Notes: generated by a model from the sequence alone, not told the origin. Positions 10,144 to 20,247 are shown, numbered from the stretch's first letter. The stretch: 64,000 nt of DNA from Bacteroides sp. GM023 (GCF_014750685.1 NZ_JAAXGE010000003.1:1-64000); one strand, 5' to 3'. A program made the numbers and translations.

Positions 10144-12708
10144 ATGAAAATTAAAGTTAGTAATGTGAATACTCCCAACTGGAAAGAGGTTACTGTAAAA
10201 TCACGTATACCGGCCGAGTTGGAGAAGTTGTCTGAAATCGCACGCAACATTTGGTGGGCATGGAATTTTGAAGCGACTGAACTGTTTAGAGATCTAGATC
10301 CGGAACTTTGGAAAGAATGTGGACAGAATCCTGTACTGTTGTTGGAACGTATGAGCTATGAAAAGCTGGAAGCTTTGGCAAAAGACAAGGTGATTCTGCG
10401 AAGAATGAATGAAGTTTATACGAAATTCAGAGATTATTTGGATGTAAAGCCGGATGACCAACGTCCGTCTGTTGCTTATTTCAGCATGGAATATGGCTTG
10501 AGCAGCGTCCTGAAAATATATTCCGGTGGTCTGGGTGTTTTGGCCGGTGACTACTTGAAAGAAGCTTCCGACAGCAATGTGGATTTATGTGCAGTAGGTT
10601 TCTTGTACCGTTATGGTTACTTTACTCAAACGTTGTCTATGGATGGACAGCAGATTGCAAACTACGAAGCACAGAACTTCGGCCAGCTTCCTATCGACCG
10701 TGTGATGGATGCAGATGGCAAACCGATGGTAGTGGATGTTCCTTACCTGGATTATTATGTTCATGCTAACGTATGGCGTGTCAATGTAGGACGTATCTCT
10801 TTGTATCTGTTGGATACGGACAATGAATTGAACAGCGAGTTCGACCGTCCTATCACTCACCAGCTTTATGGTGGCGACTGGGAAAACCGTCTGAAACAGG
10901 AAATCCTGTTGGGTATCGGTGGTATCCTGACACTGAAAGCATTGGGTATCAAGAAGGATATTTATCACTGTAATGAAGGACATGCTGCATTGATTAATGT
11001 TCAGCGTATCTGTGATTACGTAGCTACCGGATTGACTTTCGATCAGGCTATCGAGTTGGTTCGCGCTTCTTCTCTTTATACGGTTCATACTCCGGTTCCT
11101 GCAGGTCACGATTATTTTGACGAAGGCTTGTTCGGCAAATATATGGGTGGTTATCCTACCAGAATGGGTATCTCTTGGGACGACCTGATGGATCTTGGAC
11201 GTAACAATCCGGGTGACAAGGGCGAACGTTTCTGTATGTCTGTTTTTGCTTGCAACACTTCTCAGGAAGTGAACGGCGTAAGCTGGCTGCACGGAAAAGT
11301 TTCTCAGGAAATGTTCTCTTCTATCTGGAAAGGTTATTTCCCCGAAGAAAGCCACGTAGGATATGTGACGAACGGTGTTCATTTCCCTACTTGGAGTGCA
11401 ACGGAATGGAAAGAATTGTACTTTAAATATTTCAACGAAAACTTCTGGTTCGACCAGTCTAATCCTAAGATTTGGGAAGCTATCTATAATGTGCCCGATG
11501 AAGAAATTTGGAAGACTCGTATGACGATGAAGAATAAGTTGGTTGACTATATCCGCAAGTCATTCCGCGATACTTGGTTGAAGAATCAGGGTGATCCTTC
11601 ACGTATTGTTTCGTTGATGGATAAGATTAATCCGAATGCGTTGCTGATTGGTTTCGGTCGTCGTTTTGCTACTTACAAACGTGCGCACCTGCTGTTTACT
11701 GACCTGGATCGTCTTTCCAAGATTGTGAACAACCCTGACTATCCGGTACAGTTCCTGTTTACAGGTAAGGCTCACCCGCACGATGGAGCAGGACAGGGCT
11801 TGATTAAACGTATCATCGAAATCTCTCGTCGTCCTGAATTCTTAGGTAAGATTATCTTCCTCGAAAACTACGATATGCAATTAGCTCGTCGTTTGGTTTC
11901 AGGTGTTGATATTTGGTTGAATACTCCGACTCGTCCGTTGGAAGCATCCGGTACATCAGGTGAAAAAGCATTGATGAACGGTGTTGTCAACTTCTCTGTA
12001 TTGGACGGATGGTGGCTGGAAGGTTACCGCGAAGGTGCAGGTTGGGCGTTGACGGAAAAACGTACGTATCAGAATCAGGAGCACCAGGATCAACTGGATG
12101 CTGCTACTATTTACAGTATTCTTGAAACTGAAATCCTGCCGTTGTACTATGCTCGTAACAAGAAGGGATATTCTGAAGGCTGGATCAAGGTAGTGAAGAA
12201 TTCTATCGCACAGATTGCTCCTCATTATACAATGAAACGTCAGTTGGATGACTATTATAGCAAATTCTATTGCAAAGAAGCAAAACGTTTCGCAGCTTTG
12301 TCTGCCGATAACAATGCAAAAGCAAAAGAAATCGCAGCTTGGAAAGAAGAAGTGGTTGCTAAATGGGATTCTATCGAAATCGTATCTTGTGATAAAGTAG
12401 AGGAATTGGCTAAGGGCGACATCGAAAGCGGAAAAGAATATACTATCACTTATGTAATCGATGAAAAAGGCTTGAACGATGCAGTAGGACTTGAATTGGT
12501 GACTACTTATATTACTGCCGACGGTAAACAACATGTTTACTCTGTAGAACCGTTCAGCGTAATCAAGAAAGACGGTGACTTATATACATTCCAGGTTAAA
12601 CATAGCTTGTCGAATGCAGGTAGCTTCAAGGTATCTTACCGTATGTTCCCGAAGAACCCGGATCTCCCTCATCGTCAGGACTTCTGCTACGTTCGTTGGT
12701 TTGTGTAA
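10144..12708 (+). CDS. glgP: Alpha-glucan (glycogen) phosphorylase, GT35
   Basis: Releases glucose 1-phosphate from alpha-1,4-glucan; 854 aa. Residues about 10-115 form a DUF3417 domain ([20 protein letters not shown]), then the phosphorylase core. The PLP-site motif [14 protein letters not shown] is intact, including the lysine that binds the cofactor. An additional domain of about 120 residues at the C-terminus looks like a beta-sandwich. It follows the GT3 synthase in the same operon and has a strong terminator after it. Confidence 0.94.
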   Translation: MKIKVSNVNTPNWKEVTVKSRIPAELEKLSEIARNIWWAWNFEATELFRDLDPELWKECGQNPVLLLERMSYEKLEALAKDKVILRRMNEVYTKFRDYLDVKPDDQRPSVAYFSMEYGLSSVLKIYSGGLGVLAGDYLKEASDSNVDLCAVGFLYRYGYFTQTLSMDGQQIANYEAQNFGQLPIDRVMDADGKPMVVDVPYLDYYVHANVWRVNVGRISLYLLDTDNELNSEFDRPITHQLYGGDWENRLKQEILLGIGGILTLKALGIKKDIYHCNEGHAALINVQRICDYVATGLTFDQAIELVRASSLYTVHTPVPAGHDYFDEGLFGKYMGGYPTRMGISWDDLMDLGRNNPGDKGERFCMSVFACNTSQEVNGVSWLHGKVSQEMFSSIWKGYFPEESHVGYVTNGVHFPTWSATEWKELYFKYFNENFWFDQSNPKIWEAIYNVPDEEIWKTRMTMKNKLVDYIRKSFRDTWLKNQGDPSRIVSLMDKINPNALLIGFGRRFATYKRAHLLFTDLDRLSKIVNNPDYPVQFLFTGKAHPHDGAGQGLIKRIIEISRRPEFLGKIIFLENYDMQLARRLVSGVDIWLNTPTRPLEASGTSGEKALMNGVVNFSVLDGWWLEGYREGAGWALTEKRTYQNQEHQDQLDAATIYSILETEILPLYYARNKKGYSEGWIKVVKNSIAQIAPHYTMKRQLDDYYSKFYCKEAKRFAALSADNNAKAKEIAAWKEEVVAKWDSIEIVSCDKVEELAKGDIESGKEYTITYVIDEKGLNDAVGLELVTTYITADGKQHVYSVEPFSVIKKDGDLYTFQVKHSLSNAGSFKVSYRMFPKNPDLPHRQDFCYVRWFV

Positions 12709-12761
12709 TTGAGAATAAAGTAGGGGAGAGCAAATCTCCCTGTTACTTTCAGATATAAAAT

Positions 12762-12802
12762 TAGCCCCTGCAATCTTAGAAAATGCAGGGGCTAAATTTT
12801 TT
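12762..12802 (+). terminator. Glycogen operon terminator, probably bidirectional
   Basis: An 11-bp stem (TAGCCCCTGCA at 12762-12772 with TGCAGGGGCTA at 12784-12794) is followed by AATTTTTT. On the minus strand the stem is followed by ATTTTATAT, so it may also end the converging thioredoxin gene. Confidence 0.85.
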
Positions 12803-12841
12803 CCAGCTTGGAGAGGATGTGTCAAAACTCCCCTTCTAACG

Positions 12842-12890
12842 AAATCATCCTCGCTACAACTATCTGTGGCGAGGATGATTTTTTATTTAT
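12842..12890 (+). terminator. Second hairpin with T-tract
   Basis: A 13-bp perfect stem (AAATCATCCTCGC at 12842-12854 with GCGAGGATGATTT at 12869-12881) is followed by a T-rich run TTTATTTAT. It is oriented as a + strand terminator behind the first one; on the minus strand it lies just after the thioredoxin stop codon. Confidence 0.7.
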
Positions 12891-12917
12891 AAGGGTTTTA
12901 ACGCCCTCTCTCTTTTA

Positions 12918-14018
12918 TTATTTTACAGCTTCTGCTATTTTAGCTTGAAGTTCTTCTCCATGTAAACCGCGGGCGATAATTGTACCGTCACCATCGATCA
13001 ATACTGTGTGAGGAATACTGTTTACAGCGTAAAGTTGTGCGCCTTCACTTTGCCAGAACTTCAGGTCGGACATTTGCGGCCAAGTCATGTTCATTTTCTT
13101 GATTGCTTCTTTCCAGGCAGCATCGTCCTGATCGAGAGATACGCCAACGATTTCGAAGTTCTTGCCTTTGTTTTTAGCATATACTTCTACTAGATTAGGC
13201 ATTTCGCGACGGCAGGGACCGCACCAGCTTGCCCAAAAGTCAACCAATACTACTTTACCTTTGCCTACGTAATCGGACAATTTCACTGCTTTTCCGTCAG
13301 GAGTCTGCATCTCGAAGTCAACGAACTTGGTGCCTACGGCAGTCTTTTTCTGCTTGTCAGTCAGTTCTTTGATTCTTGTGATTGCTTCATCATTCTGGAA
13401 GTTAGCGGGAATCTGTTGTAACAATGCTTCGTTTTCAGCAGTAGAATTATTGTAGAAAGTCTGTCTGAACAAGAATACGCCAACCGGGTTGGTGATATTC
13501 TTTTGTACGGCTTCTTTAATAATAGTGTCGTACTCTTCTTCCAGTTTGGCACCTTCCTTTTGTTTCGCTTCTTTCTGTTCGTCACTCAAAGTAGTGTCAC
13601 CCATTGATTCATAGATGCCATTCATTTTTTTGCTGACAGCATTGATTTTAGCTCTGAGTTCCTGATAAGCATCATTGTTGATAGTACCGGTAACGGAATC
13701 ATCATCTTTACCCAAAGTAACGTTAATCTTTCCGTTTTCAAGGAAGAAATCAACCATCAACGGTTCTCCGTTTACTTCACAAGTGACATAACGGTTTACA
13801 GCAGAATCCTGTGTACCTTTAAAAGTAAAAGTACCTTTGGAGATAACAGCCGTATCGAGTTTAGTCAAATTTCTGCCTGTAGCTTCCTGGAGATAAACAG
13901 TGTCACCGTCGGTTGCGCCCTCTACTGTACCGGTAACAACGTAGCCGGCTTTGTTTCCGGTACAAGCTACCATACCCAGGGCGGCTGTTGCGATAACTAA
14001 ATAAGTTAATTTTTTCAT
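12918..14018 (-). CDS. TlpA-like thiol-disulfide oxidoreductase lipoprotein (DUF4369 + thioredoxin)
   Basis: A 366-aa envelope lipoprotein. The signal peptide ends at Cys19 (ALGMVAC), so the protein is probably acylated. Residues about 25-110 fit DUF4369; a charged helical linker follows to about 225. A thioredoxin fold occupies about 230-366 with the redox pair in WCGPC at 265-269. It probably reduces or isomerises disulfides in the periplasm. Its substrate is not shown by the neighbours. The gene is single and converges with the glycogen operon. Confidence 0.9.
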   Translation of the reverse strand: MKKLTYLVIATAALGMVACTGNKAGYVVTGTVEGATDGDTVYLQEATGRNLTKLDTAVISKGTFTFKGTQDSAVNRYVTCEVNGEPLMVDFFLENGKINVTLGKDDDSVTGTINNDAYQELRAKINAVSKKMNGIYESMGDTTLSDEQKEAKQKEGAKLEEEYDTIIKEAVQKNITNPVGVFLFRQTFYNNSTAENEALLQQIPANFQNDEAITRIKELTDKQKKTAVGTKFVDFEMQTPDGKAVKLSDYVGKGKVVLVDFWASWCGPCRREMPNLVEVYAKNKGKNFEIVGVSLDQDDAAWKEAIKKMNMTWPQMSDLKFWQSEGAQLYAVNSIPHTVLIDGDGTIIARGLHGEELQAKIAEAVK

Positions 14019-14050
14019 GCTTTTGTAAGATTAGTGAATAAATATTTATG

Positions 14051-14058
14051 CAAAGATA
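14051..14058 (-). promoter_or_regulatory. Promoter -7 element for the TlpA-like gene
   Basis: The minus strand reads TATCTTTG, an exact match to TAnnTTTG, 32 bases before the start codon at 14018. No convincing -33 TTTG is visible. Confidence 0.6.
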
Positions 14059-14132
14059 GATTTTTTTTCTCTCGACTGCCGAAAAACACTGTTATATTAG
14101 ATTAACACGTAGGTGAAAACCGCAGAAATGTG

Positions 14133-14140
14133 TACCTTTG
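14133..14140 (+). promoter_or_regulatory. Promoter -7 element for potABCD
   Basis: TACCTTTG matches TAnnTTTG and lies only 16 bases before the ATG at 14157, implying a very short leader. It overlaps the earlier in-frame start at 14130, which is therefore rejected. Confidence 0.65.
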
Positions 14141-14156
14141 CAGCCCAAACTTTAGT

Positions 14157-15548
14157 ATGAATATGCAAGAAGATAAATCCATCATTGAGGTAAGCCATGT
14201 CTCGAAGTTTTTCGGCGAGAAAACAGCATTGGATGATGTGACACTGAACGTGAAAAAGGGCGAGTTTGTCACAATACTTGGACCTTCCGGTTGCGGAAAA
14301 ACCACGTTGTTGCGTCTCATTGCCGGTTTTCAGACAGCTTCGGAAGGCGAAATCAGAATTTCGGGGATGGAAATAACACAAACTCCCCCTCACAAACGTC
14401 CGGTGAACACGGTATTTCAGAAATATGCCCTGTTTCCACATTTGAATGTATACGACAATATCGCCTTTGGCTTGAAGTTGAAAAAAACACCGAAACAGAC
14501 CATTGAAAAGAAGGTGAAAGCTGCTCTGAAAATGGTAGGTATGACGGATTATGAATACCGCGATGTTGATTCCCTTTCCGGTGGTCAGCAGCAGCGTGTT
14601 GCCATCGCCCGTGCCATTGTCAACGAGCCGGAAGTGTTGCTTCTGGATGAACCGTTGGCAGCACTCGACCTGAAAATGCGTAAGGATATGCAGATGGAAC
14701 TCAAAGAAATGCATAAATCTTTGGGAATCACATTTGTCTATGTCACTCACGACCAGGAAGAGGCGCTTACGCTAAGTGATACCATTGTCGTGATGAGTGA
14801 AGGGAAAATTCAGCAGATCGGTACGCCGATTGATATTTATAACGAGCCTATTAATTCGTTTGTCGCGGACTTTATCGGAGAAAGTAACATCCTGAATGGT
14901 ACGATGATTCATGACAAACTGGTGCGTTTCTGTGGTACGGAGTTCGAATGTGTGGACGAAGGATTTGGTGAGAATACTCCGGTAGATGTAGTGATTCGCC
15001 CGGAAGATTTATATATTTTCCCGGTTTCGGATATGGCACAGTTGACAGGAGTGGTGCAGACTTCCATATTTAAAGGCGTGCATTATGAGATGACCGTGCT
15101 TTGCGGCGGCTATGAATTCCTTGTGCAGGATTACCATCATTTTGAGGTAGGAGCGGAGGTTGGTCTACTGGTGAAGCCGTTCGATATTCATATTATGAAG
15201 AAAGAACGTGTCTGCAATACTTTTGAAGGAAAGTTGCTGGATAACACTCATGTGGAATTCCTCGGTTGTAACTTTGAATGTGCTTCGGTGGAAGGTATTG
15301 AACCCGACACAAATGTCAAAGTAGAAGTGGATTTCGACAAGGTAATTCTTCAGGATAATGAAGAAGACGGAACATTGACGGGTGAAGTGAAGTTTATCCT
15401 TTATAAGGGTGACCATTATCATTTGACGGTGTTCTCTGACTGGGACGAGAATGTGTTTGTAGATACGAATGACGTGTGGGACGACGGCGACCGTGTAGGT
15501 ATTACCATCCCCCCGGATGCTATTCGTGTAATTAAAATAATCGATTAA
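14157..15548 (+). CDS. potA: Spermidine/putrescine ABC transporter ATP-binding protein PotA
   Basis: Energises polyamine import; 463 aa. ABC motifs are intact: Walker A GPSGCGKT near residue 42, signature LSGGQQQR, Walker [13 protein letters not shown] and switch VTHDQEEA. The C-terminal part (about 235-463) is longer than in usual PotA and holds two similar TOBE-like units, one around [18 protein letters not shown] and one around [18 protein letters not shown]. Either ATG 14157 or 14163 could be the start because the promoter lies at 14133. It is first in the potABCD operon. Confidence 0.92.
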   Translation: MNMQEDKSIIEVSHVSKFFGEKTALDDVTLNVKKGEFVTILGPSGCGKTTLLRLIAGFQTASEGEIRISGMEITQTPPHKRPVNTVFQKYALFPHLNVYDNIAFGLKLKKTPKQTIEKKVKAALKMVGMTDYEYRDVDSLSGGQQQRVAIARAIVNEPEVLLLDEPLAALDLKMRKDMQMELKEMHKSLGITFVYVTHDQEEALTLSDTIVVMSEGKIQQIGTPIDIYNEPINSFVADFIGESNILNGTMIHDKLVRFCGTEFECVDEGFGENTPVDVVIRPEDLYIFPVSDMAQLTGVVQTSIFKGVHYEMTVLCGGYEFLVQDYHHFEVGAEVGLLVKPFDIHIMKKERVCNTFEGKLLDNTHVEFLGCNFECASVEGIEPDTNVKVEVDFDKVILQDNEEDGTLTGEVKFILYKGDHYHLTVFSDWDENVFVDTNDVWDDGDRVGITIPPDAIRVIKIID

Positions 15549-15559
15549 CAGGAAAGGAA

Positions 15560-16360
15560 GTGAATAAGAGGTTTTTAGTCTTTTTGTCATCACGTAAGAG
15601 TTGGACTCTCCCTTACATTATTTTTTCGGCGATCTTTGTGGTCATACCGTTGTTCTTGATTGTTGTGTATGCGTTTACCGACGATAACGGTCATTTGACA
15701 CTCGCCAATTTTCAGAAGTTCTTCGAACATCCCGAAGCAATCAATACCTTTGTTTATTCTATAGGTATTGCTATTATTACCACCCTTATTTGTTTTTTGC
15801 TGGGTTATCCTGCTGCCTGGATACTAAGCAACAGTAAGCTGAACCGTTCTAAGACGATGGTCGTTCTGTTTATTCTTCCGATGTGGGTGAATATCCTGGT
15901 GCGTACCTTGGCTACAGTTGCCCTATTCGACTTTTTCAGTGTGCCGTTGGGCGAAGGAGCATTGATATTTGGTATGGTGTACAACTTTATCCCCTTTATG
16001 ATTTATCCTATCTATAACACTTTGCAGAAGATGGATCATAGTTATATCGAAGCTGCGCAGGATTTGGGTGCCAACCCCGTACAGGTCTTTCTGAAAGCTG
16101 TTCTTCCGCTTTCCATGCCGGGGGTGATGAGTGGTATTATGATGGTGTTTATGCCTACTATATCGACTTTTGCCATTGCCGAGCTGTTGACGATGAACAA
16201 TATCAAGCTGTTCGGTACGACGATTCAGGAGAACATCAATAACAGTATGTGGAATTATGGAGCGGCACTTTCGCTTATCATGTTGCTGCTGATTGCCGCT
16301 ACTTCTTTGTTCAGCGCTGACGATAAAGACAACTCTAACGAAGGAGGTGGGCTATGGTAA
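15560..16360 (+). CDS. potB: Spermidine/putrescine ABC transporter permease PotB (GTG start)
   Basis: Inner-membrane permease, 266 aa, about six membrane helices. It uses GTG at 15560, with AGGAAAGG in the 10 bases upstream as ribosome binding site. The EAA loop that contacts PotA is visible as YIEAAQDLGANPVQVFLKAVLP. The gene starts 12 bases after potA and overlaps potC by 7 bases. Confidence 0.92.
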   Translation: MNKRFLVFLSSRKSWTLPYIIFSAIFVVIPLFLIVVYAFTDDNGHLTLANFQKFFEHPEAINTFVYSIGIAIITTLICFLLGYPAAWILSNSKLNRSKTMVVLFILPMWVNILVRTLATVALFDFFSVPLGEGALIFGMVYNFIPFMIYPIYNTLQKMDHSYIEAAQDLGANPVQVFLKAVLPLSMPGVMSGIMMVFMPTISTFAIAELLTMNNIKLFGTTIQENINNSMWNYGAALSLIMLLLIAATSLFSADDKDNSNEGGGLW

Positions 16361-17148
16361 AGAAAATATTTGCGCAGACCTACTTGTGGATATTGCTGTT
16401 GCTGCTTTATTCTCCTATCGTGATAATCGTAATTTATTCATTCACCGAAGCGAAAGTATTGGGTAATTGGACGGGATTCTCCACCAAGCTTTATACTTCA
16501 CTTCTTACTACCGGTGCGCATCACTCCTTGATGAATGCACTGATTAATACGATCACTATTGCCCTGCTGGCTGCAACAGCTTCTACCTTGTTGGGGAGCG
16601 TAGCTGCTATCGGCATCTTTAATCTGAAATCCCGTTCGCGCAAAGCGATTAGTTTTGTGAATAGTATTCCTATTCTGAATGGAGATATTATTACGGGTAT
16701 TTCGCTTTTCCTTCTATTTGTTTCTTTGGGAATCACACAAGGATATACAACTGTAGTGCTTGCTCACATCACGTTTTGTACGCCTTACGTTGTGTTAAGT
16801 GTTCTGCCGCGTCTGAAGCAGATGAATCCGAATATTTATGAAGCTGCCCTCGATTTGGGAGCAACTCCCATGCAAGCCTTGTGGAAAGTCATTGTACCGG
16901 AGATTCGTCCGGGAATGATTAGTGGTTTCATGCTTGCATTGACACTGTCTATTGACGATTTTGCTGTAACTGTGTTTACTATCGGTAATCAAGGTTTGGA
17001 GACACTCTCCACTTATATTTACGCCGATGCCCGCAAAGGTGGTTTGACGCCGGAACTTCGCCCGCTTTCCGCTATTATTTTTGTTGTAGTGCTGGCGTTG
17101 CTTATCGCGATCAATTACCGGGCAGGGAAAGCGAAGAAAAAAGATTAA
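16354..17148 (+). CDS. potC: Spermidine/putrescine ABC transporter permease PotC
   Basis: Second permease of the importer, 264 aa, about six membrane helices. Its EAA loop reads YEAALDLGATPMQALWKVIV. The start ATG at 16354 lies inside the end of potB, after GGAGGTGGGCT, a strong ribosome binding site, so the two are translationally coupled. Confidence 0.92.
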   Translation: MVKKIFAQTYLWILLLLLYSPIVIIVIYSFTEAKVLGNWTGFSTKLYTSLLTTGAHHSLMNALINTITIALLAATASTLLGSVAAIGIFNLKSRSRKAISFVNSIPILNGDIITGISLFLLFVSLGITQGYTTVVLAHITFCTPYVVLSVLPRLKQMNPNIYEAALDLGATPMQALWKVIVPEIRPGMISGFMLALTLSIDDFAVTVFTIGNQGLETLSTYIYADARKGGLTPELRPLSAIIFVVVLALLIAINYRAGKAKKKD

Positions 17149-17180
17149 TGGATTACTAAATGTGCTACTACGTAAATAAT

Positions 17181-18518
17181 ATGAAAAGAATAATTCCTGT
17201 TATCCTGTTATTGTTGAGTTTGACCGGGTGTTATAACTCCGGTGAACCTCGCGAGCGGGTTCTCAAAATCTATAACTGGGCGGATTATATCGGAGATAGT
17301 GTACTCGAAGATTTTCAGGCGTATTATAAGGAGCAGACGGGCGAAAATATCCGCATCGTTTATCAGACTTTCGACATCAACGAGATTATGCTGACGAAGA
17401 TCGAGAAAGGCCATGAAGATTTTGACGTGGTTTGTCCTTCGGAATATATCATTGAGCGTATGTTGAAGAAGCATTTGCTTCTGCCTATCGATACGAACTT
17501 TGCCCATTCTCCCAATTATATGAATAATTTGTCTCCGTTTATTCGTGAACAAATCAATAAGTTGAGCCAGCCGGGAGAAGAAGCGAGCCGATATGCGGTA
17601 TGCTATATGTGGGGAACGGCGGGTCTTTTGTACAATCGTGCTTATGTTTCCGATTCGGTTGCTTCCTCTTGGGATTGTCTTTGGAATAAAAAGTATGCCG
17701 GAAAAATCCTGATGAAAGATAGTTATCGTGATGCTTACGGTACGGCTATTATCTATGCGCATGCCAAGGAATTGGAAGAGGGGACGGTGACAGTGGAAGA
17801 ACTGATGAATGACTATTCTCCACGTGCGATGGAACTGGCGGAAAAGTATCTGAAAGCATTGAAGCCGAATATTGCAGGTTGGGAAGCAGATTTCGGCAAG
17901 GAGATGATGACGAAGAATAAGGCTTGGTTGAATATGACCTGGAGCGGTGATGCGATATGGGCTATTGAAGAAGCTAATGCGGTAGGAGTGGACTTGGATT
18001 ATGAAGTTCCCAAAGAAGGAAGCAATATATGGTATGACGGTTGGGTGATTCCGAAATATGCGAAGAATCCGAAGGTGGCCAGTTACTTTATCAATTTCAT
18101 GTGTCGTCCGGACATCGCTTTGAGAAATATGGATTTCTGCGGATATGTAAGTTCGATTGCTACTCCCGAGATTTTGGAAGAGAAGACAGATACGACACTT
18201 ACTTATTTTGCCGATTTGAGCTATTTCTTCGGACCGGGTGCCGATAGCATACAGATTGATAAGATACAATATCCCGATCGCAAAGTGGTGGAACGATGCG
18301 CTATGATTCGTGATTTTGGTGACAAGACGAAAGAAGTGCTTGATATTTGGTCGCGCATTAAGGGAGATAATTTAGGAGTGGGCATAACCATTCTTATTTT
18401 CGTTGTCGTTGCTTTGATGAGCGGTTGGATGATATATAAGAGATGGCAACGTTACAGTCGTCAGAAGCAACAGAGCCGCAGAAGCAGAAGAAAAAAGGTA
18501 AAGAGGAATCAACGCTAA
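17181..18518 (+). CDS. potD: Polyamine-binding lipoprotein PotD with extra C-terminal membrane helix
   Basis: Substrate-binding component, 445 aa from ATG 17181; the earlier start at 17160 adds only seven residues in front of the signal peptide. The signal peptide ends in LLLSLTGC, a lipobox. The binding-protein body runs to about residue 390, with LKIYNWADYIGDSVLEDF at the N-terminus typical of PotD. Unusually, residues about 399-419 (GITILIFVVVALMSGWMIY) form a membrane helix followed by a 26-residue tail full of Arg and Lys. The protein could thus be held at both ends. Whether the C-terminal helix enters the inner membrane is inference. Confidence 0.9.
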   Translation: MKRIIPVILLLLSLTGCYNSGEPRERVLKIYNWADYIGDSVLEDFQAYYKEQTGENIRIVYQTFDINEIMLTKIEKGHEDFDVVCPSEYIIERMLKKHLLLPIDTNFAHSPNYMNNLSPFIREQINKLSQPGEEASRYAVCYMWGTAGLLYNRAYVSDSVASSWDCLWNKKYAGKILMKDSYRDAYGTAIIYAHAKELEEGTVTVEELMNDYSPRAMELAEKYLKALKPNIAGWEADFGKEMMTKNKAWLNMTWSGDAIWAIEEANAVGVDLDYEVPKEGSNIWYDGWVIPKYAKNPKVASYFINFMCRPDIALRNMDFCGYVSSIATPEILEEKTDTTLTYFADLSYFFGPGADSIQIDKIQYPDRKVVERCAMIRDFGDKTKEVLDIWSRIKGDNLGVGITILIFVVVALMSGWMIYKRWQRYSRQKQQSRRSRRKKVKRNQR

Positions 18519-18544
18519 TTTCTCCGTATATATATTGAAAATAA

Positions 18545-18597
18545 AATAGCCCGGTGAACAGAATGTCGATAGCAGAATGTTCACCGGGCTATTTTTA
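18545..18597 (+). terminator. Bidirectional terminator between potD and the AlkD-like gene
   Basis: A 16-bp perfect stem (AATAGCCCGGTGAACA at 18545-18560 with its complement at 18579-18594) is flanked by A-rich sequence on the left and TTT on the right. It sits between two convergent genes and would work in both directions. Confidence 0.88.
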
Positions 18598-18614
18598 TAT
18601 TGTCATTATTGTCA

Positions 18615-19307
18615 TTATCGCCGTTTCATGTTTCGGAGCACGTCTTTAGTTTCCTTATCTACGCGAAGAGATTCGATCGTTTTCTGCAATGATTTATTAT
18701 AAGTCCAGTTATCCAGTTTACTCTGTTTCAGATATTCCATTGTTTTTTCGGGGAACTTGATGAAGCAGATGGATATCATCCATGCCATAGCCATGCGTGC
18801 ATAATAAGCATCGTGACAGAATGAGTCTGCGTATGCCAGCAATGAGTCGATATGCTCTTTGTCCACATAATGGAAAAGCATCACAATTCCGAATCGTATT
18901 TCGAATTCTTTGGGTGATGTCAGATAAGGCTGAATAAACTGCCACATAGTTTCTCTCCCCTTTTTTACGGCGGTCTTCAGTTCTCCGCAAAAGATGTCGC
19001 AAACAGCCCAATTGTCGATGCGGGGAACGAACATACTAACGTATTTCATTCGTTCGTCAATTTCCATTTTGGCTAATCCGATAGCCATTCCCTGAAGCAT
19101 TGTCTCCTCATAAAACTTGGTATCTGTTGCTTCCACGAACATACGCCAGTCATCTCTTTTTACGATTTCTTTTGCCAATATTCGCAGTTGCGGAATACGT
19201 ACACCGAGAATGTTTTCGGTTCCGGGGACCAGGGCAGAATGAAATTCCTGATACTTGGAGTCCACTAAAGCCTGCAATTCTTTCCGAATATTTTCTGTTG
19301 TAGTCAT
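18615..19307 (-). CDS. DNA alkylation repair protein, AlkD family
   Basis: HEAT-repeat DNA glycosylase that removes bulky or cationic alkylated bases; 230 aa. The motif NWAVCD gives Trp100 and Asp104, with the W-x3-D spacing of the AlkD active site (Trp109/Asp113 in the Bacillus enzyme). A further Trp in DNWTYNKSLQKTIES fits the third active-site aromatic. ATG 19307 was chosen because the promoter lies at 19330; the upstream ATG at 19376 lies beyond it. The gene is single. Confidence 0.87.
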   Translation of the reverse strand: MTTTENIRKELQALVDSKYQEFHSALVPGTENILGVRIPQLRILAKEIVKRDDWRMFVEATDTKFYEETMLQGMAIGLAKMEIDERMKYVSMFVPRIDNWAVCDIFCGELKTAVKKGRETMWQFIQPYLTSPKEFEIRFGIVMLFHYVDKEHIDSLLAYADSFCHDAYYARMAMAWMISICFIKFPEKTMEYLKQSKLDNWTYNKSLQKTIESLRVDKETKDVLRNMKRR

Positions 19308-19329
19308 TTTTGTATAGTTCGTTATTTCG

Positions 19330-19337
19330 CAAAGGTA
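19330..19337 (-). promoter_or_regulatory. Promoter -7 element for the AlkD-like gene
   Basis: The minus strand reads TACCTTTG, an exact TAnnTTTG match, 22 bases before the start codon. It directly abuts the T-tract of the preceding terminator. Confidence 0.6.
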
Positions 19338-19338
19338 T

Positions 19339-19372
19339 AAAAAAAAGAGTATGTCTTGTGCACAGACATACT
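19339..19372 (-). terminator. Terminator of the lipoprotein gene at 19410-20072
   Basis: A 10-bp stem (GAGTATGTCT at 19348-19357 with AGACATACTC at 19363-19372) is followed on the minus strand by a run of eight T residues (19346 down to 19339). The AlkD promoter begins one base later. Confidence 0.85.
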
Positions 19373-19409
19373 CCATTTTTAGTTTTTTTCTTTCAATAAT
19401 AGTTTTGTA

Positions 19410-20072
19410 TTACTCCTTGACTATATTGAAAGTGAATGTTGTAGCAGGGAAATCAGTGAAATCTGCTTCACCGACTTTTACTTCTGTTGCTTTGATAATA
19501 AATGCAAGTTTTTTACCATCATAAGTGTACGTGCCGTTCTTTTCAGCTTCGATAGTCACTTTGATAATAATTTCGTCAGAGGGTTCTTCACCTTCTTCTG
19601 CTTGAGTCGGAGCAGGTTCATTAACGAATTTAATTTCTAGCGGTTCAGGTTTTAGTTGAAGTAAGATATTTGATTTACTTTCATCAAAAGCCGGTGTGTA
19701 AGGAATGTTGTAGTTAATATCACCCAGGTTTTCAATGATAGCTCCGGCATTTTCTTCACCAACGATGCTTTTGATAAGGTCGTCAACCGGGAGTTTCTTA
19801 ATCATAATCTGATTGTCTTTTACTTCGGCAGTAATATCGGCTCCTGCCGGTTCTTCTCCCTCTCCTTTACTTTCCAAAGTTGAGACGAATGGTTCTGTCA
19901 GCATTTTGCCGGAATAGTTGCCATCAACATCTTTAAGGGAATATACAGGAATGTTTGAATCATCGTCATCACTGCTACACGCAGTAAAAGTAGTTACCAG
20001 GCTTAGTGCCATTGCAAATAAGACAAAGCGATTAAAACAACAAACTTTTTTCATTTTAGTTAAAGTTTTCAT
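19410..20072 (-). CDS. Lipoprotein of unknown function, possibly DUF4840-like
   Basis: A 220-aa protein with a signal peptide ending at the lipobox FTAC, followed by SSDDDD, a negatively charged stretch common after the acylated Cys of Bacteroides surface lipoproteins. The body is beta-rich and begins VYSLKDVDGNYSGKM. It also contains short acidic stretches such as GEGEEPAGAD and QAEEGEEPSDE. The start could be ATG 20072 or the in-frame ATG at 20054. I recall similar proteins named DUF4840 in Bacteroides but cannot confirm. The gene has its own promoter and terminator. Confidence 0.75.
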   Translation of the reverse strand: MKTLTKMKKVCCFNRFVLFAMALSLVTTFTACSSDDDDSNIPVYSLKDVDGNYSGKMLTEPFVSTLESKGEGEEPAGADITAEVKDNQIMIKKLPVDDLIKSIVGEENAGAIIENLGDINYNIPYTPAFDESKSNILLQLKPEPLEIKFVNEPAPTQAEEGEEPSDEIIIKVTIEAEKNGTYTYDGKKLAFIIKATEVKVGEADFTDFPATTFTFNIVKE

Positions 20073-20101
20073 ACTGTTTAAAAAATTAGATTATTAATTC
20101 T

Positions 20102-20109
20102 CAAAATTA
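20102..20109 (-). promoter_or_regulatory. Promoter -7 element for the lipoprotein gene
   Basis: The minus strand reads TAATTTTG, an exact TAnnTTTG match, 29 bases before the start codon at 20072. The -33 region is not recognisable. Confidence 0.45.
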
Positions 20110-20247
20110 AGGTGTACGTACATAGTGTAAATGCTACGATTAATAAAATACTGCATGAAGAAATAAAAAAAGAAAGAATTTTCTATATAAATATTGCATG
20201 AAGATCCCATAAACAGGGATCTTCAACTATAAAACTTTATTTTTCTT

